Positions 46,139 through 54,369 of a stretch of 64,000 bases of DNA are shown here, one piece after another. The DNA is taken from NCBI GenBank assembly GCA_018676675.1, contig JABHEG010000003.1, positions 1 through 64,000 of the forward strand. Reading direction: 5' to 3'. This stretch comes from Lentisphaerota bacterium. GTDB lineage: Bacteria; Verrucomicrobiota; Lentisphaeria; Oligosphaerales; JABHEG01. How positions within the stretch are numbered: position 1 is the first letter of the stretch; every line of letters starts with the position of its first letter. The translations under genes were made by a program, and so were the position numbers. The notes beneath the pieces are model-generated. The model was not told where the DNA came from, made no database searches, and worked only from the letters and a program-made list of their open reading frames with translations.

Positions 46139-47986
46139 CTAGATGCTGACCAGCACCTGCCCTGTCTTCACCGTGTCACCTGCATTCACATGGACTTGCT
46201 GCACCGTTCCGCCGCCGGGGGCCTTTACCTCGACTTCCATTTTCATGGACTCAAGGACCAGAAGGGTGTCGCCTTCGTTCACGGCTGTGCCGGGGGTTGC
46301 CACAATCCTGAGAACGCTTCCCGGGAGGGGGGCCTCGACGGGGGTGCCTTCACCAGCGGCGGCCGCGGGGGCCGGCGCTGCTGCTGGGGCCGGCGCTGCT
46401 GCCGGGGCCGGTGCGGCTGCTGGAGCCGGGGTCACGCTCTTGATCTGCGTTGCCCCGTCGCCGGCGGAGGGTTCCACGGCGACGTTGTACTGCTGCCCGT
46501 TGACCGTGACAATGTACGTGCCGGCATCGGGTGAGGCGCTCTTAGGCGGAGTGGTCGTGCTCTGCGGGGCGGCCGTGGTATCGGCCTTATAGCGGATTCC
46601 GCTTGGGGCTTCGCCTTTCAGATAGGCCAGCCCTTTGTCCTCGCAACAGGCGACGATGAAGATGTTCTCTTCGGTCTCTTCGAGGCCAGCTTCCTGAAGC
46701 TTCTTGCGCGCTGGCTCGATACCCAGCTCGGGATTGGCATCATTGATGTCAACCGGGACGGCTGTGGTTGGCTCAAGCTCCAACTGTTCCGAAGCGATCT
46801 TGACGATCTCCGGATCGGCAGGTGCCGGTGTGCGTCCGAAGTAGCCAAGGACCATCTTGCCGTAGCCATCGGTGATGCGGTTCCACGGGCCCTGTGTAAC
46901 GTTAGCAAAGGCCTGCTGGAAGTAGAACTGTGAGACGGGTGTCACCGAGGTCCCGTAGCCGCCGCGTTCGACGACTTCGCGCATGGCCTTGATCACGTCC
47001 GGATAGAGGTGCATGCAGTTGTTGTCACGCATCATCTGGGTGTTTGCGGTCAGGGCTCCACCAGGCATTGGGGAGAGAGTGATGAACGGGTTCGTCTCCT
47101 TGGCCTCCGGCGGCATGAAGTACTTGTCCATCGCCTCGATGAAGATCTCCTCTGCTTCGAGGTACTTCTCGTAGTCGATATCCAAGGTGTACTCGGATCC
47201 TTTGAGCTGATGCCACATGGTGAGGATGTCCGGGGCACCGGTGCCTCCGCTGACCGGGCGCATGGAGACGTCGATGACATCGGCTCCGGCCTCGATCGCA
47301 GCCATGAGGGACGTGACGCCTATGCCTGCCGTGCAGTGTGTATGCATCTCGACGTCCACGCCTTCCGGGAGGAGCTTCTTGGCCTGCTTGACCGTCTCAT
47401 AGATTGTGGCAGGCGGGGTTGTTCCCGAGGCATCTTTGAAGCACAGGCTGTGGAAAGAGATATGGGCCTCGAGAATCTCCTTCACCTTGTCAATGTAGAA
47501 TTCCGCGCTGTGGGGATAGGGATCGCTCACGCCCGGCGGAAGGCCCATGAGGGTGACCACGATCTGGTGCTGCAGGCCGTTGTCATTGATGCACTGGCCG
47601 GAGTATTCCAGGTTGCGGACATCATTGAGGGCATCGAAGTTGCGGATCGTGCTGATGCCGTGCTTCTTGAACATCTTCGCGTGGAGGTTGATGATGTCCC
47701 GCGGCTGGGAGCTGAGTCCCACGACGTTTGCTCCCCGTGCCAGCGTCTGCAGGTTCACGTTGGGCCCGACCACTTCACGGGCCTGATCCATCATGTCAAA
47801 CGCATCCTGCTGGCAGTAGAAGTAGAGGCTCTGGAAGCGCGCCCCGCCACCGATCTCAAAGTGATCCGTGCCGGCAGCGACAGAGGCTTCCAGGGCGGGC
47901 ATGAAGTCTTCTGTCTTCACGCGTGCTCCGAGAACGGACTGGAAGCCGTCCCGGAAGGAGAGATCCATAAAACGGATTTTCTTCAT
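46139..47986 (-). CDS. oadA: Biotin-dependent decarboxylase/carboxyltransferase alpha subunit
   Basis: A 615-residue carboxyltransferase that moves CO2 from oxaloacetate or a related acid to biotin. The HMGL-like TIM barrel (1-300) has RFMDLSFRDGFQS, the KDASG catalytic Lys region and the metal motif HTHCTAG. The PYC_OADA conserved domain follows. A linker near residues 520-548 is almost pure Ala-Pro. The last 70 residues are the biotinyl domain with ESMKM, where the Lys carries biotin. No biotin carboxylase gene is near, so a decarboxylase pump fits better than pyruvate carboxylase. Barrel motifs differ from textbook OadA (KDASG for KDMAG, HTHCTAG for HSHCTSG), so the acid used is uncertain. 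oadG precedes it by 73 bp. Confidence 0.9.
   Translation of the reverse strand: MKKIRFMDLSFRDGFQSVLGARVKTEDFMPALEASVAAGTDHFEIGGGARFQSLYFYCQQDAFDMMDQAREVVGPNVNLQTLARGANVVGLSSQPRDIINLHAKMFKKHGISTIRNFDALNDVRNLEYSGQCINDNGLQHQIVVTLMGLPPGVSDPYPHSAEFYIDKVKEILEAHISFHSLCFKDASGTTPPATIYETVKQAKKLLPEGVDVEMHTHCTAGIGVTSLMAAIEAGADVIDVSMRPVSGGTGAPDILTMWHQLKGSEYTLDIDYEKYLEAEEIFIEAMDKYFMPPEAKETNPFITLSPMPGGALTANTQMMRDNNCMHLYPDVIKAMREVVERGGYGTSVTPVSQFYFQQAFANVTQGPWNRITDGYGKMVLGYFGRTPAPADPEIVKIASEQLELEPTTAVPVDINDANPELGIEPARKKLQEAGLEETEENIFIVACCEDKGLAYLKGEAPSGIRYKADTTAAPQSTTTPPKSASPDAGTYIVTVNGQQYNVAVEPSAGDGATQIKSVTPAPAAAPAPAAAPAPAAAPAPAAAAGEGTPVEAPLPGSVLRIVATPGTAVNEGDTLLVLESMKMEVEVKAPGGGTVQQVHVNAGDTVKTGQVLVSI
46371..46424. 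repeat. Three 18-bp tandem repeats in the oadA linker
   Basis: Copies at 46371-46388, 46389-46406 and 46407-46424 encode Ala-Pro-rich hexads. The first two differ at one base and the third is more diverged. Such linkers let the biotin domain swing between active sites, and the copy number can vary. Confidence 0.8.
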
Positions 47987-48059
47987 AGTTACGTTCCGCT
48001 GCCTTCCTTTACAGCATCGCCTATTCTAGTGTCTGTTGAACCACAAAATTCTGCTGGAT

Positions 48060-48320
48060 TTAGTCCTGTCTCTCGGCTCGGTAGCGCTCAATGGCGGCGC
48101 TCAAAACCGCGATCAGAATGCCCTGATTCTGCAGGGAGTCCTGAGGAGCGGCGGGCGCTCCTGCGGCGGGGGCGGACGAGGCGGTCGCGTCAGCGTCAGG
48201 GCTTGACTGGGCCAGCAGGCGAGATGAGAACCCGATCCAAAGCGACATGATGACGAGAAAGGCGAAGACGGTGCCCATGCCCAAGGCCATGAGCAGCAGG
48301 CCGTCGTTGAGTGTATTCAT
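48060..48320 (-). CDS. oadG: OadG-type gamma subunit of the decarboxylase pump
   Basis: An 86-residue protein with one transmembrane helix (LLLMALGMGTVFAFLVIMSLWIG, about 8-30) and an Ala-, Pro- and Ser-rich linker. It ends in a short helical tail (AVLSAAIERYRAERQD), the layout of OadG (PF04277). OadG joins the alpha and beta subunits at the membrane and may hold zinc. The tail lacks the His residues seen in the Klebsiella protein. It is first in the order oadG-oadA-oadB, which is standard. Confidence 0.88.
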   Translation of the reverse strand: MNTLNDGLLLMALGMGTVFAFLVIMSLWIGFSSRLLAQSSPDADATASSAPAAGAPAAPQDSLQNQGILIAVLSAAIERYRAERQD

Positions 48321-48743
48321 CTGGCGACCTCAGTTGTCTGGTCACGAAGCTCTGCTATCGTCCAGGCAAGTCTGGACGCGTATCGACGGTAGGCGACGCG
48401 TTCTGCCCTGATCCGGAAATCTGGATCAGGACACACGTTTGTGTGCGGGCAGAGCCGCCTCAGAAACAGCACCCTCCGCCCCGGGCGGGACGCAGGAAGT
48501 CCACAATATACAGCCTAGGCAGCGGTTGGCAAAGCCAGTTCTTGTGTCCTTTGCATCACTTGGATCGGTGGAAAAGATGGTGTTCAGACGTGGCGAAGCT
48601 CGGTGCGCGCCTCTATTATTGGGCTTTGCCCACCCAGTGATGGTGTCTGGGCCTGTCAGGCCCGAAGCGGTTGTTTTAAGGGAGTGCCTCTGGGTTGGCA
48701 TGGCCTGGTTGAAGCGTCTCGGGCGGATGCGAGGAGATGTAAA
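48321..48743. other. 423-bp divergent control region between oadGAB and the sugar-kinase gene
   Basis: It should hold two opposed promoters. Features seen are the palindrome at 48407-48430 (separate entry) and a GGGCCTGTCAGGCCC palindrome at 48649-48663. The latter is followed by a T-containing stretch about 65 bp before the kinase ribosome site. No gene is supported here. Confidence 0.5.
48407..48430. promoter_or_regulatory. Palindrome, candidate operator
   Basis: CCTGATCC (48407-48414) and GGATCAGG (48423-48430) form an 8-bp inverted repeat with 8 bases between, 87 bp before oadG and 314 bp before the kinase gene. The spacing of half-sites suits a dimeric repressor, but a hairpin is possible too. 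Confidence 0.35.
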
Positions 48744-50255
48744 ATGAGTTACCTGGGGTTGGATATCGGGACGTCAGGCTGCAAAGCGGTCGTCTTCAGC
48801 GCTGATGGGGAGGAGCTTTCTCAGGCTCATTGTGAGTACGCGACCTTGATGCCGCAACCGGGATGGGCGGAACTGGACTCCCGGATGGTGATGAGGGCTT
48901 GCCGCGGCGTTCTGGCGGAGGCCGCCATGCCATGGCGGAACCAGGATCCGGTAGAAGGGATTGGTGTGTCCAGCCAGGGCGAGGCGTTCACAGCTGTCGG
49001 GGCTGACGGCGAGGTCCTTAACAACGCGATGGTGTCATTCGACACCCGTGCCGCTGAGCTTTCGGCGACATGGAGTGAGGCGTTCGGGACGGAGCGCCTC
49101 TACGAGTTGACCGGGCACACAGCACATCCGATGTTCACCATTTTCAAGCTGCTGTGGATCAAGGAGAACCAGCCTCAGGTGTGGCGCAGGGCAACCGCGT
49201 TTTACTGCTTTGAGGATCTTCTGCATCACGAGTTGGGGGTCGATCCGGCAATCAGCTACCCCCTGGCAGGGCGAACCATGATGTTCAACGTCTCCCGGCA
49301 CGAGTGGGACGATGCCATTCTTCGCGCCGTTGATCTGGCCCCGGACAGGTTGGCTCGCCCCATGCCGTCAGGTCGACTTGCGGGGACGATACCTGATGAT
49401 GTTTGTGCCGAGCTGGGGCTGAAGCCGGGAGCGGCTGTGACGACGGGTGGACATGATCAGCCCTGCGGGGCGTTGGGAGCTGGAGTCCTTCAGTCCGGTG
49501 ATGCCGTGTACGGAATGGGCACCACAGAGTGCATCACTCCGGCGTTCGAGAAACCTGTCTTCAGCCGGGAACTGTGCGCCTCGAATCTGTGCACATACGA
49601 CCACACTGTCGCCGGGATGTACACCACGGTGGCTTTCTCATTGACGGGTGGCAATCTGTTCCGCTGGTACCGGGACGAATGGGCGCAGAAGGAGGCCGAG
49701 CAGGCTGAGCGGACGGGGCAGGATGTCTACGCCTTGCTGCTGGAGTCGCTGCCCGAGGATCCCACTGACCTACTAGTCGTTCCCCACTTCACCCCGACAG
49801 GGACACCTGCATTTGACACCAACCCTCTGAGTGCGATTCTCGGGGCCAAACTGAGCACGACTCGACAGGAGGTGTTGAAGGCCCTTCTCGAGGGCGTGAC
49901 CATGGAAATGAAACTGAATGTGCAGATTCTGGAGGACGCGGGGGTTGACATCAATCTGTTCACCGCGACAGGGGGAGGGGCGCGGAGTTCGACGATGGTC
50001 CAGCTCAAGGCGGACGTTCTGGACCGCCCGATTCGTACCGTGGAAGTGACTGAAGCGGGATGCCTTGGGGCTGCCATGTTGGCGCGCCATGCGTTGGCTG
50101 GGGAAGCTCTGGGTGAGATTGCCGACCGGTGGGTCCGGCCGGCGGCGCTGATAGAGCCCGACTCGCAGCGAGCATCCCGGTATGCCGAGACGTTCGCGGC
50201 GTACCGCCGTCTCTATCCCGCCCTGCAGGAGTTGCGCGGAACCGTTGGGGTATAA
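48744..50255 (+). CDS. FGGY-family carbohydrate kinase
   Basis: A 503-residue ASKHA-fold sugar kinase near xylulokinase. Phosphate 1 is LDIGTSGCKAVVF (about 5-17). GGHDQPCGALGAG (about 234) carries the catalytic-region Asp, and ATGGGARSSTMVQLKADVLDRPI (about 410-432) is the FGGY signature 2 region. The ATG at 48744 has GAGGAG nine bases before it; the frame is open from 48603 but lacks homology there. An isomerase-like gene follows by 78 bp, giving the isomerase plus kinase pair that is usual for pentose or deoxysugar uptake. The actual sugar (xylulose, fuculose, rhamnulose or other) cannot be fixed. Confidence 0.92.
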   Translation: MSYLGLDIGTSGCKAVVFSADGEELSQAHCEYATLMPQPGWAELDSRMVMRACRGVLAEAAMPWRNQDPVEGIGVSSQGEAFTAVGADGEVLNNAMVSFDTRAAELSATWSEAFGTERLYELTGHTAHPMFTIFKLLWIKENQPQVWRRATAFYCFEDLLHHELGVDPAISYPLAGRTMMFNVSRHEWDDAILRAVDLAPDRLARPMPSGRLAGTIPDDVCAELGLKPGAAVTTGGHDQPCGALGAGVLQSGDAVYGMGTTECITPAFEKPVFSRELCASNLCTYDHTVAGMYTTVAFSLTGGNLFRWYRDEWAQKEAEQAERTGQDVYALLLESLPEDPTDLLVVPHFTPTGTPAFDTNPLSAILGAKLSTTRQEVLKALLEGVTMEMKLNVQILEDAGVDINLFTATGGGARSSTMVQLKADVLDRPIRTVEVTEAGCLGAAMLARHALAGEALGEIADRWVRPAALIEPDSQRASRYAETFAAYRRLYPALQELRGTVGV

Positions 50256-50333
50256 CGAAGGGCGGCATCAGCGCTTAGCTGAAAATCGCACGCAAAACTG
50301 TGACGTAGATCGCACCGAAGAAGGAGATACGTA

Positions 50334-51716
50334 ATGATCACTCCGAAGGTTGGCTTTATCGTCTATGGCGTTCACAAGGATGGGTTGCAGGACCCGATGG
50401 GGACCCCGTTCATTGACGACAAGATCGTGGCGGCCTCGAAGGCAGCACTGCGGGCAGCCGGAGTTGAGTTGGTCGAGTATGGCTTGGTCGTGGCAAGCAA
50501 AGCGGAAGCTCAGGCAGCCATGAAGAGCATGCGCGATGACGACAGCATTGACTGCGTCGTGCTGTTCTCCGGTACCTGGGTCTGGGCCGCTCACATGATA
50601 GGGGCCGTGCGCGACTATGCCAAGACCGGCAAGGGGTTGGTCGTCTGGACTCACCCCGGCTCCCAGGGCTGGCGTCCGGTTGGCGGATTGGTTATGCAGG
50701 GGGCGTTGAAGGAGGTGGGGATTGCCCATCGCTTCGTCTACGGTGCAGCTTCGGACCCCGCTGATGTCGAACGTGTCGTGAGTTACTGCCAGGCTGCCCA
50801 CCTGAAGAACATGCTCAATCTCTCGACTATCGGGACGTTTGGCGGCCGCGGGATGGGGCAAACGTGTGGCGCTGCCGATCCCTCGCAGTGGATGCGAATG
50901 TTCGGTGTTGACATCGACTCTCGGGACACGGCTGAACTTGTCAAGACAGCTGAGGCCGTCACCGGCAGCGAATTGGCTGCCTTGGAGCCGAGGATCAAAG
51001 CCCTCTTCGGTACGATACCTGAAAACGATGTTGTGAATGAACGCTCGATTCGGCTCTATCTGGCCCTGCGCAAGTTGGTGGAGGCCAATGGGTGGGATTT
51101 CTACACCATTCAGTCGTTTCCCGGTTTTGGCGATGAGTATTGTGCGACCTGCTTCGCTCAGAGCATGATGCTGGATGATGGCTTCGGCACCTCGACGTTG
51201 GGAGACTTCAACACGGCCTTGACCGTCTTGCTCCTCACAAAGCTCAGCCCGGAACCAGTTTACTACGGTGACCTCCAACACGTTGACAAAGCGACCAACG
51301 AAATCAAGATCATCGGGGACGGGGCATGCCCTCCGTCGCTGGCCGGCGAGCTTGGCCCGGCAGGGTTCGCCGAGCATGGCATCCCAACAGAAGGCGAAGC
51401 CGGTGGCCTTTCGGTCAAATTGGTCTGCAAGGTTGGCGAGGGGGTACTGGCTCGTTTGGGACGCTTGAACGGCCGTTTCCAGATGGTGATCACTCGCGGA
51501 TCGATCTTCGAGCCCCCCCCCGAAGCGCTTGAGCAGCGCAAGCTGGAATGCGGAATTCCTTTCTGGCCGCACGGCTTCGTGAAGGCACACTGCGACATTG
51601 AGAAACTCCTCCAAAGCTGGAACAACGAGTATGCCTGTTTGGGATACGGGCTGCACCTGTACCCCGCTCTGGCTGACTTCTGCGAGCTGACCGGGATCGA
51701 GTCCATCCTGCCGTGA
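50334..51716 (+). CDS. L-fucose/L-arabinose isomerase-like protein
   Basis: A 460-residue member of the superfamily that holds L-fucose isomerase (FucI) and L-arabinose isomerase (AraA). It starts with the sugar-isomerase alpha/beta domain (KVGFIVYGVHKDG) and has SGTWVWAAHMIGA near residue 80. The catalytic Glu candidates lie in segments such as NERSIR and FGDEYCATCFAQSMMLDDG; the latter resembles the metal-site loop of the fold. Many uncharacterised saccharolytic bacteria carry this divergent group. The ribosome site is AAGGAG eight bases before the ATG. It follows the FGGY kinase gene and probably supplies its ketose. Confidence 0.82.
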   Translation: MITPKVGFIVYGVHKDGLQDPMGTPFIDDKIVAASKAALRAAGVELVEYGLVVASKAEAQAAMKSMRDDDSIDCVVLFSGTWVWAAHMIGAVRDYAKTGKGLVVWTHPGSQGWRPVGGLVMQGALKEVGIAHRFVYGAASDPADVERVVSYCQAAHLKNMLNLSTIGTFGGRGMGQTCGAADPSQWMRMFGVDIDSRDTAELVKTAEAVTGSELAALEPRIKALFGTIPENDVVNERSIRLYLALRKLVEANGWDFYTIQSFPGFGDEYCATCFAQSMMLDDGFGTSTLGDFNTALTVLLLTKLSPEPVYYGDLQHVDKATNEIKIIGDGACPPSLAGELGPAGFAEHGIPTEGEAGGLSVKLVCKVGEGVLARLGRLNGRFQMVITRGSIFEPPPEALEQRKLECGIPFWPHGFVKAHCDIEKLLQSWNNEYACLGYGLHLYPALADFCELTGIESILP

Positions 51717-51900
51717 CGCGACCCGGCGGCGTTGAGGGCCTTTGCCGGGAAGGTGGCGCGTCCCTCAATGCTACTGACTTTCTCCTGCCACTGCACTGGC
51801 GGAGAGGTCGCCGGATGGCACCGCCTCTCACATTGTCTGCTCTGTTAACGTGGGTGGGGGCGTCTCGACGCGTCCCACAACAGTGCGACTTGCTCAAGGT

Positions 51901-51918
51901 CCTGAGCCTAGTCGAAGG
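51901..51918. repeat. Short CCTGAGC...GTCGAAGG intergenic repeat
   Basis: CCTGAGCCTAGTCGAAGG is one base away from the CCTGAGCTTGTCGAAGG-like word, or its complement, that recurs in intergenic regions of many GC-rich bacteria. One copy is seen in this window. Confidence 0.4.
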
Positions 51919-52017
51919 GCTGCCACCCGCGACCCCATCTTCGAGAAAGTCAATAGCACCGGCGCGTCCCCTCTCCGGTTGTCTCGCCGTTGCATGATGA
52001 TTCCGTCCTCACTCGGT

Positions 52018-52043
52018 CGGCGGGGTATATTACCACCCCGCCG
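52018..52043. promoter_or_regulatory. 9-bp GC stem-loop before hslO
   Basis: CGGCGGGGT (52018-52026) pairs exactly with ACCCCGCCG (52035-52043) around an AT-rich 8-nt loop, 43 bp before the hslO start codon. It could be a terminator for read-through from upstream or a 5 prime UTR element. Confidence 0.45.
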
Positions 52044-52085
52044 GCCTCGTCAGCCCGGTACTAATCGATTGCTTCGGAGGCACGC

Positions 52086-52970
52086 GTGTCTACAGATTTT
52101 CTGTGTCGAGGAATTCTCGACGACCTGAACATCCGCTTCTCCTACGCCGTGGTCACGGACGTCGCCAATGACGCCATTCTGGCCCATGATTGCGATCCGC
52201 TGTCGGGTCACATCCTCAGCCGCTCGTTATGTGCCGCCGTGTTGAGCGCTCCCCTTCTGAACGATGGTGAGCGTTACACGCTTCGCTGGAACTACTCGGG
52301 GGCCTGCAAGAATGTGGTGATTGATGTGGGAGCTTCTGCTGACGTTCGAGGGTTCGTGAACCCCGCCGATTTGCTGAGCAGGGCCGATCGTGAAGACCAG
52401 ATTTATGGGGAGAGTGGGACGGTTGCGGCCATAAAGTCCACGCACGAACAGGTCCTGAATTCCGGGACGGTAGAGGCCGGACTTCTGGATCCGGTCGAGG
52501 ACCTGGCGTTCTTTTTCTCGTTAAGCGATCAGGTAGAAACCGGTCTCTCGGCTCTGGTAGCGCTCGCCCAGGATGTTAAGCGACCCGTGAGGTTGTGCCA
52601 AGGGGTCATGATACAGGCGTTGCCCGATTGTGACTTGGCGGCGTTCGACGACATTCGGGGACGGCTTCGGCAACCTGACGTCCGGGGCCTGCTGGAGGAG
52701 CCGCCTCTGGTGGACAACCACTTCGAGCTGATTGCCCGGGCCCTGGCCGGTGATGTCGACGGGCCATTGGGGTGGTCGTCCTTCCAGTCCCACCGCCCTG
52801 AGTTCCGCTGTGCTTGTGGTCGCGAACAGATCCTTCAGGTCGTTCGGACGCTACCCGCATCTGATATTCAGGATCAGATCGCCAAGGAGGAGGGGCTGCG
52901 GATCACCTGCACATTCTGCGCCCGTGTGCATACGGTGGCGCTGGATGAACTGCAGAGCTTGATGGGCTGA
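52086..52970 (+). CDS. hslO: Redox-regulated chaperone Hsp33
   Basis: A 294-residue Hsp33. The N-terminal substrate-binding domain opens FLCRGILDDLNIRFSYAVVTDV. The C-terminal zinc switch keeps all four cysteines, C-x-C near 242-244 (FRCACGREQ) and C-x2-C near 275-278 (CTFC). Oxidation would release zinc and activate the holdase. The start is GTG with GGAGG five bases upstream. Length is normal. It is convergent with the epimerase gene, 39 bp apart. Confidence 0.95.
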   Translation: MSTDFLCRGILDDLNIRFSYAVVTDVANDAILAHDCDPLSGHILSRSLCAAVLSAPLLNDGERYTLRWNYSGACKNVVIDVGASADVRGFVNPADLLSRADREDQIYGESGTVAAIKSTHEQVLNSGTVEAGLLDPVEDLAFFFSLSDQVETGLSALVALAQDVKRPVRLCQGVMIQALPDCDLAAFDDIRGRLRQPDVRGLLEEPPLVDNHFELIARALAGDVDGPLGWSSFQSHRPEFRCACGREQILQVVRTLPASDIQDQIAKEEGLRITCTFCARVHTVALDELQSLMG

Positions 52971-53009
52971 CGTGCGGCGGGGTTGGGGCCTCGGGCCGGC
53001 GGCGGACGA

Positions 53010-53975
53010 TCACGTCACCCCGTGGTACCGCTGGTACCAACGGACAAACTGGGGGATGCCGACCGAGATGGGGGTCTCGGGCGAGAAGGCGAGTTTCTCC
53101 TGAGCCCGGGCGATGTCCGCAAAAGCGGCGGGCACGTCTCCAGGCTGCATCGGGAGCATCTCCAACTTCGGCTTGACGCCGAGTTCGTCCCCAAGGATGT
53201 TGACGAGGTCCAGGAGGTCTTCGCAACGGTGGTTGCCGAGGTTGATGATCTCGTAGTCATCGAGGGAATCGAACATGAGGGAGGCCTTCACTCCGGCTAC
53301 GATGTCGTCGATATAAGTGAAGTCACGTTTCATCTTCCCGTGGTTGAACAACTGGATTGGTTTGCCCTGTAACATCCAGTCGGTGAACAGCCACAGTGCC
53401 ATGTCGGGGCGTCCCCAAGGGCCGTAGACGGAGAAGAACCGCAGCCCGATCGTCTGGAAACCGTAGAGGCTGGTGTAGCTGTGGGCCATGAGCTCGTTAG
53501 CCCGTTTGGTCGCCGCGTACAGGCTCAGAGGCGTCTCCACGGGATCGCTCTCTGAGAATGGCATCTTAGTGTTCCCACCGTAGACGCTGGAACTTGAGGC
53601 GTAGACGAGGCGCGGCTGAACGGGCGCATGCCGACAGGCCTCCAGGACACTCAGGAAACCCTCGAGGTTCGAGCGTTGATAGACGAAGGGGTGTTCCAGT
53701 GAGTGCCGAACCCCCGCCTGTGCTGCCAGGTGGCAGATGGCTTCCGGCCTGAATCTATCGATCGCCGCCTGCAAGGCGTCGTGGTCGGCGATGTCCAACC
53801 GTAGGCCTTCGTAGCCTGATTCTGCCTCGAGGAGGGCGTGTCGGGACCGTTTGAGCTCAATCGAGTAGTAGTCGTTGAAGCAGTCGATCCCAAGGACCTT
53901 GTGACCATCAGCCAACAGACTTCGGGCTACATGGAATCCAATGAATCCGGCTGCCCCGGTAACTACAATTCGCAT
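53010..53975 (-). CDS. UDP-glucuronate 4-epimerase-like SDR
   Basis: A 321-residue extended short-chain dehydrogenase. GAAGFIG (7-13) binds NAD, and SSSSVYGGNTKMPF gives the catalytic Ser. YAATK (near residue 152) gives Tyr and Lys, and LRFFSVYGPWGRPDMALW matches UDP-GlcA C4-epimerases. The product UDP-galacturonate would go into surface polysaccharide. AAGGAA precedes the ATG by six bases. It is divergent from fkp across a structured 394-bp spacer, and all four genes here handle nucleotide sugars. Confidence 0.92.
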   Translation of the reverse strand: MRIVVTGAAGFIGFHVARSLLADGHKVLGIDCFNDYYSIELKRSRHALLEAESGYEGLRLDIADHDALQAAIDRFRPEAICHLAAQAGVRHSLEHPFVYQRSNLEGFLSVLEACRHAPVQPRLVYASSSSVYGGNTKMPFSESDPVETPLSLYAATKRANELMAHSYTSLYGFQTIGLRFFSVYGPWGRPDMALWLFTDWMLQGKPIQLFNHGKMKRDFTYIDDIVAGVKASLMFDSLDDYEIINLGNHRCEDLLDLVNILGDELGVKPKLEMLPMQPGDVPAAFADIARAQEKLAFSPETPISVGIPQFVRWYQRYHGVT

Positions 53976-54369
53976 ATCTATTCCTTACAGACTCTCCGCC
54001 GTGTCGGCGCTACAGAAGCTCGAGTCCTGCGCTCCAGGCCCGAGACTGTCGAAAGTAGCTTACTGTTGACCAGGCGCAATTCAATATTCAGTCGGCTGGT
54101 GCCGGGATGGATCTGTGGACGTCCGGGATTGCTCGCCGTGAGCAGGGCTGTTTCATGCTGCCGAATCTGGTCCGTCCGTGATAGCGTGATCCCATGGTAG
54201 CGTCTCCGGATTCCCGTGCTCAGGCTTTTACGTTCTCACCTTTTCACAGAAGTGAGAATGAAACAGCCCTGCACCGCGAGGGAATGGGGTTGCATTCGCG
54301 CGGCTCATCCGTATCTTGTGAGTCAAGGGGAGCCCCACGCAGGGAGCAACGCCAAAGGAGCAGCCGCGG
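53976..54369. other. 394-bp divergent spacer between epimerase and fkp
   Basis: It carries an exact 15-bp inverted repeat and an inner hairpin (next entry). A TTGACC at 54066-54071 is not followed by a well-spaced -10 box. A 64-codon frame at 54194-54388 shows no protein character. Confidence 0.5.
54142..54272. promoter_or_regulatory. Exact 15-bp inverted repeat with inner hairpin upstream of fkp
   Basis: GCAGGGCTGTTTCAT (54142-54156) recurs as its exact complement at 54258-54272, 101 nt apart. Next to the right arm TTCTCAC (54233-54239) pairs with GTGAGAA (54252-54258), so both stems could stack in an RNA. The right arm ends 97 nt before the fkp GTG. A 15-bp match at this range is unlikely by chance in a spacer of 394 bp. 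It may be a leader RNA or paired protein sites. Confidence 0.55.

Larger units (their letters stand above)
51717..52085. other. 369-bp intergenic region upstream of hslO
   Basis: No gene is seen. It holds a widespread-type short repeat (51901-51918) and a GC-rich stem-loop (52018-52043), both listed separately. The hslO promoter must lie here. Confidence 0.5.

Noticed and set aside
47009..48250. 413-codon plus-strand frame opposite oadA and oadG
   Set aside because: Both minus-strand genes are firmly identified; the frame is an antisense artefact.
50318..50336. Vector-like ribosome site (GAAGGAGATACGTAATG) before the isomerase-like gene
   Set aside because: It resembles the T7 gene 10 site only over AAGGAGATA; the flanks are ordinary genome sequence, so not a cloning trace.
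50268..51656. Long antisense frame (462 codons) opposite the isomerase-like gene
   Set aside because: The plus strand has a strong ribosome site and family similarity. The minus frame is a high-GC shadow with unlikely composition.
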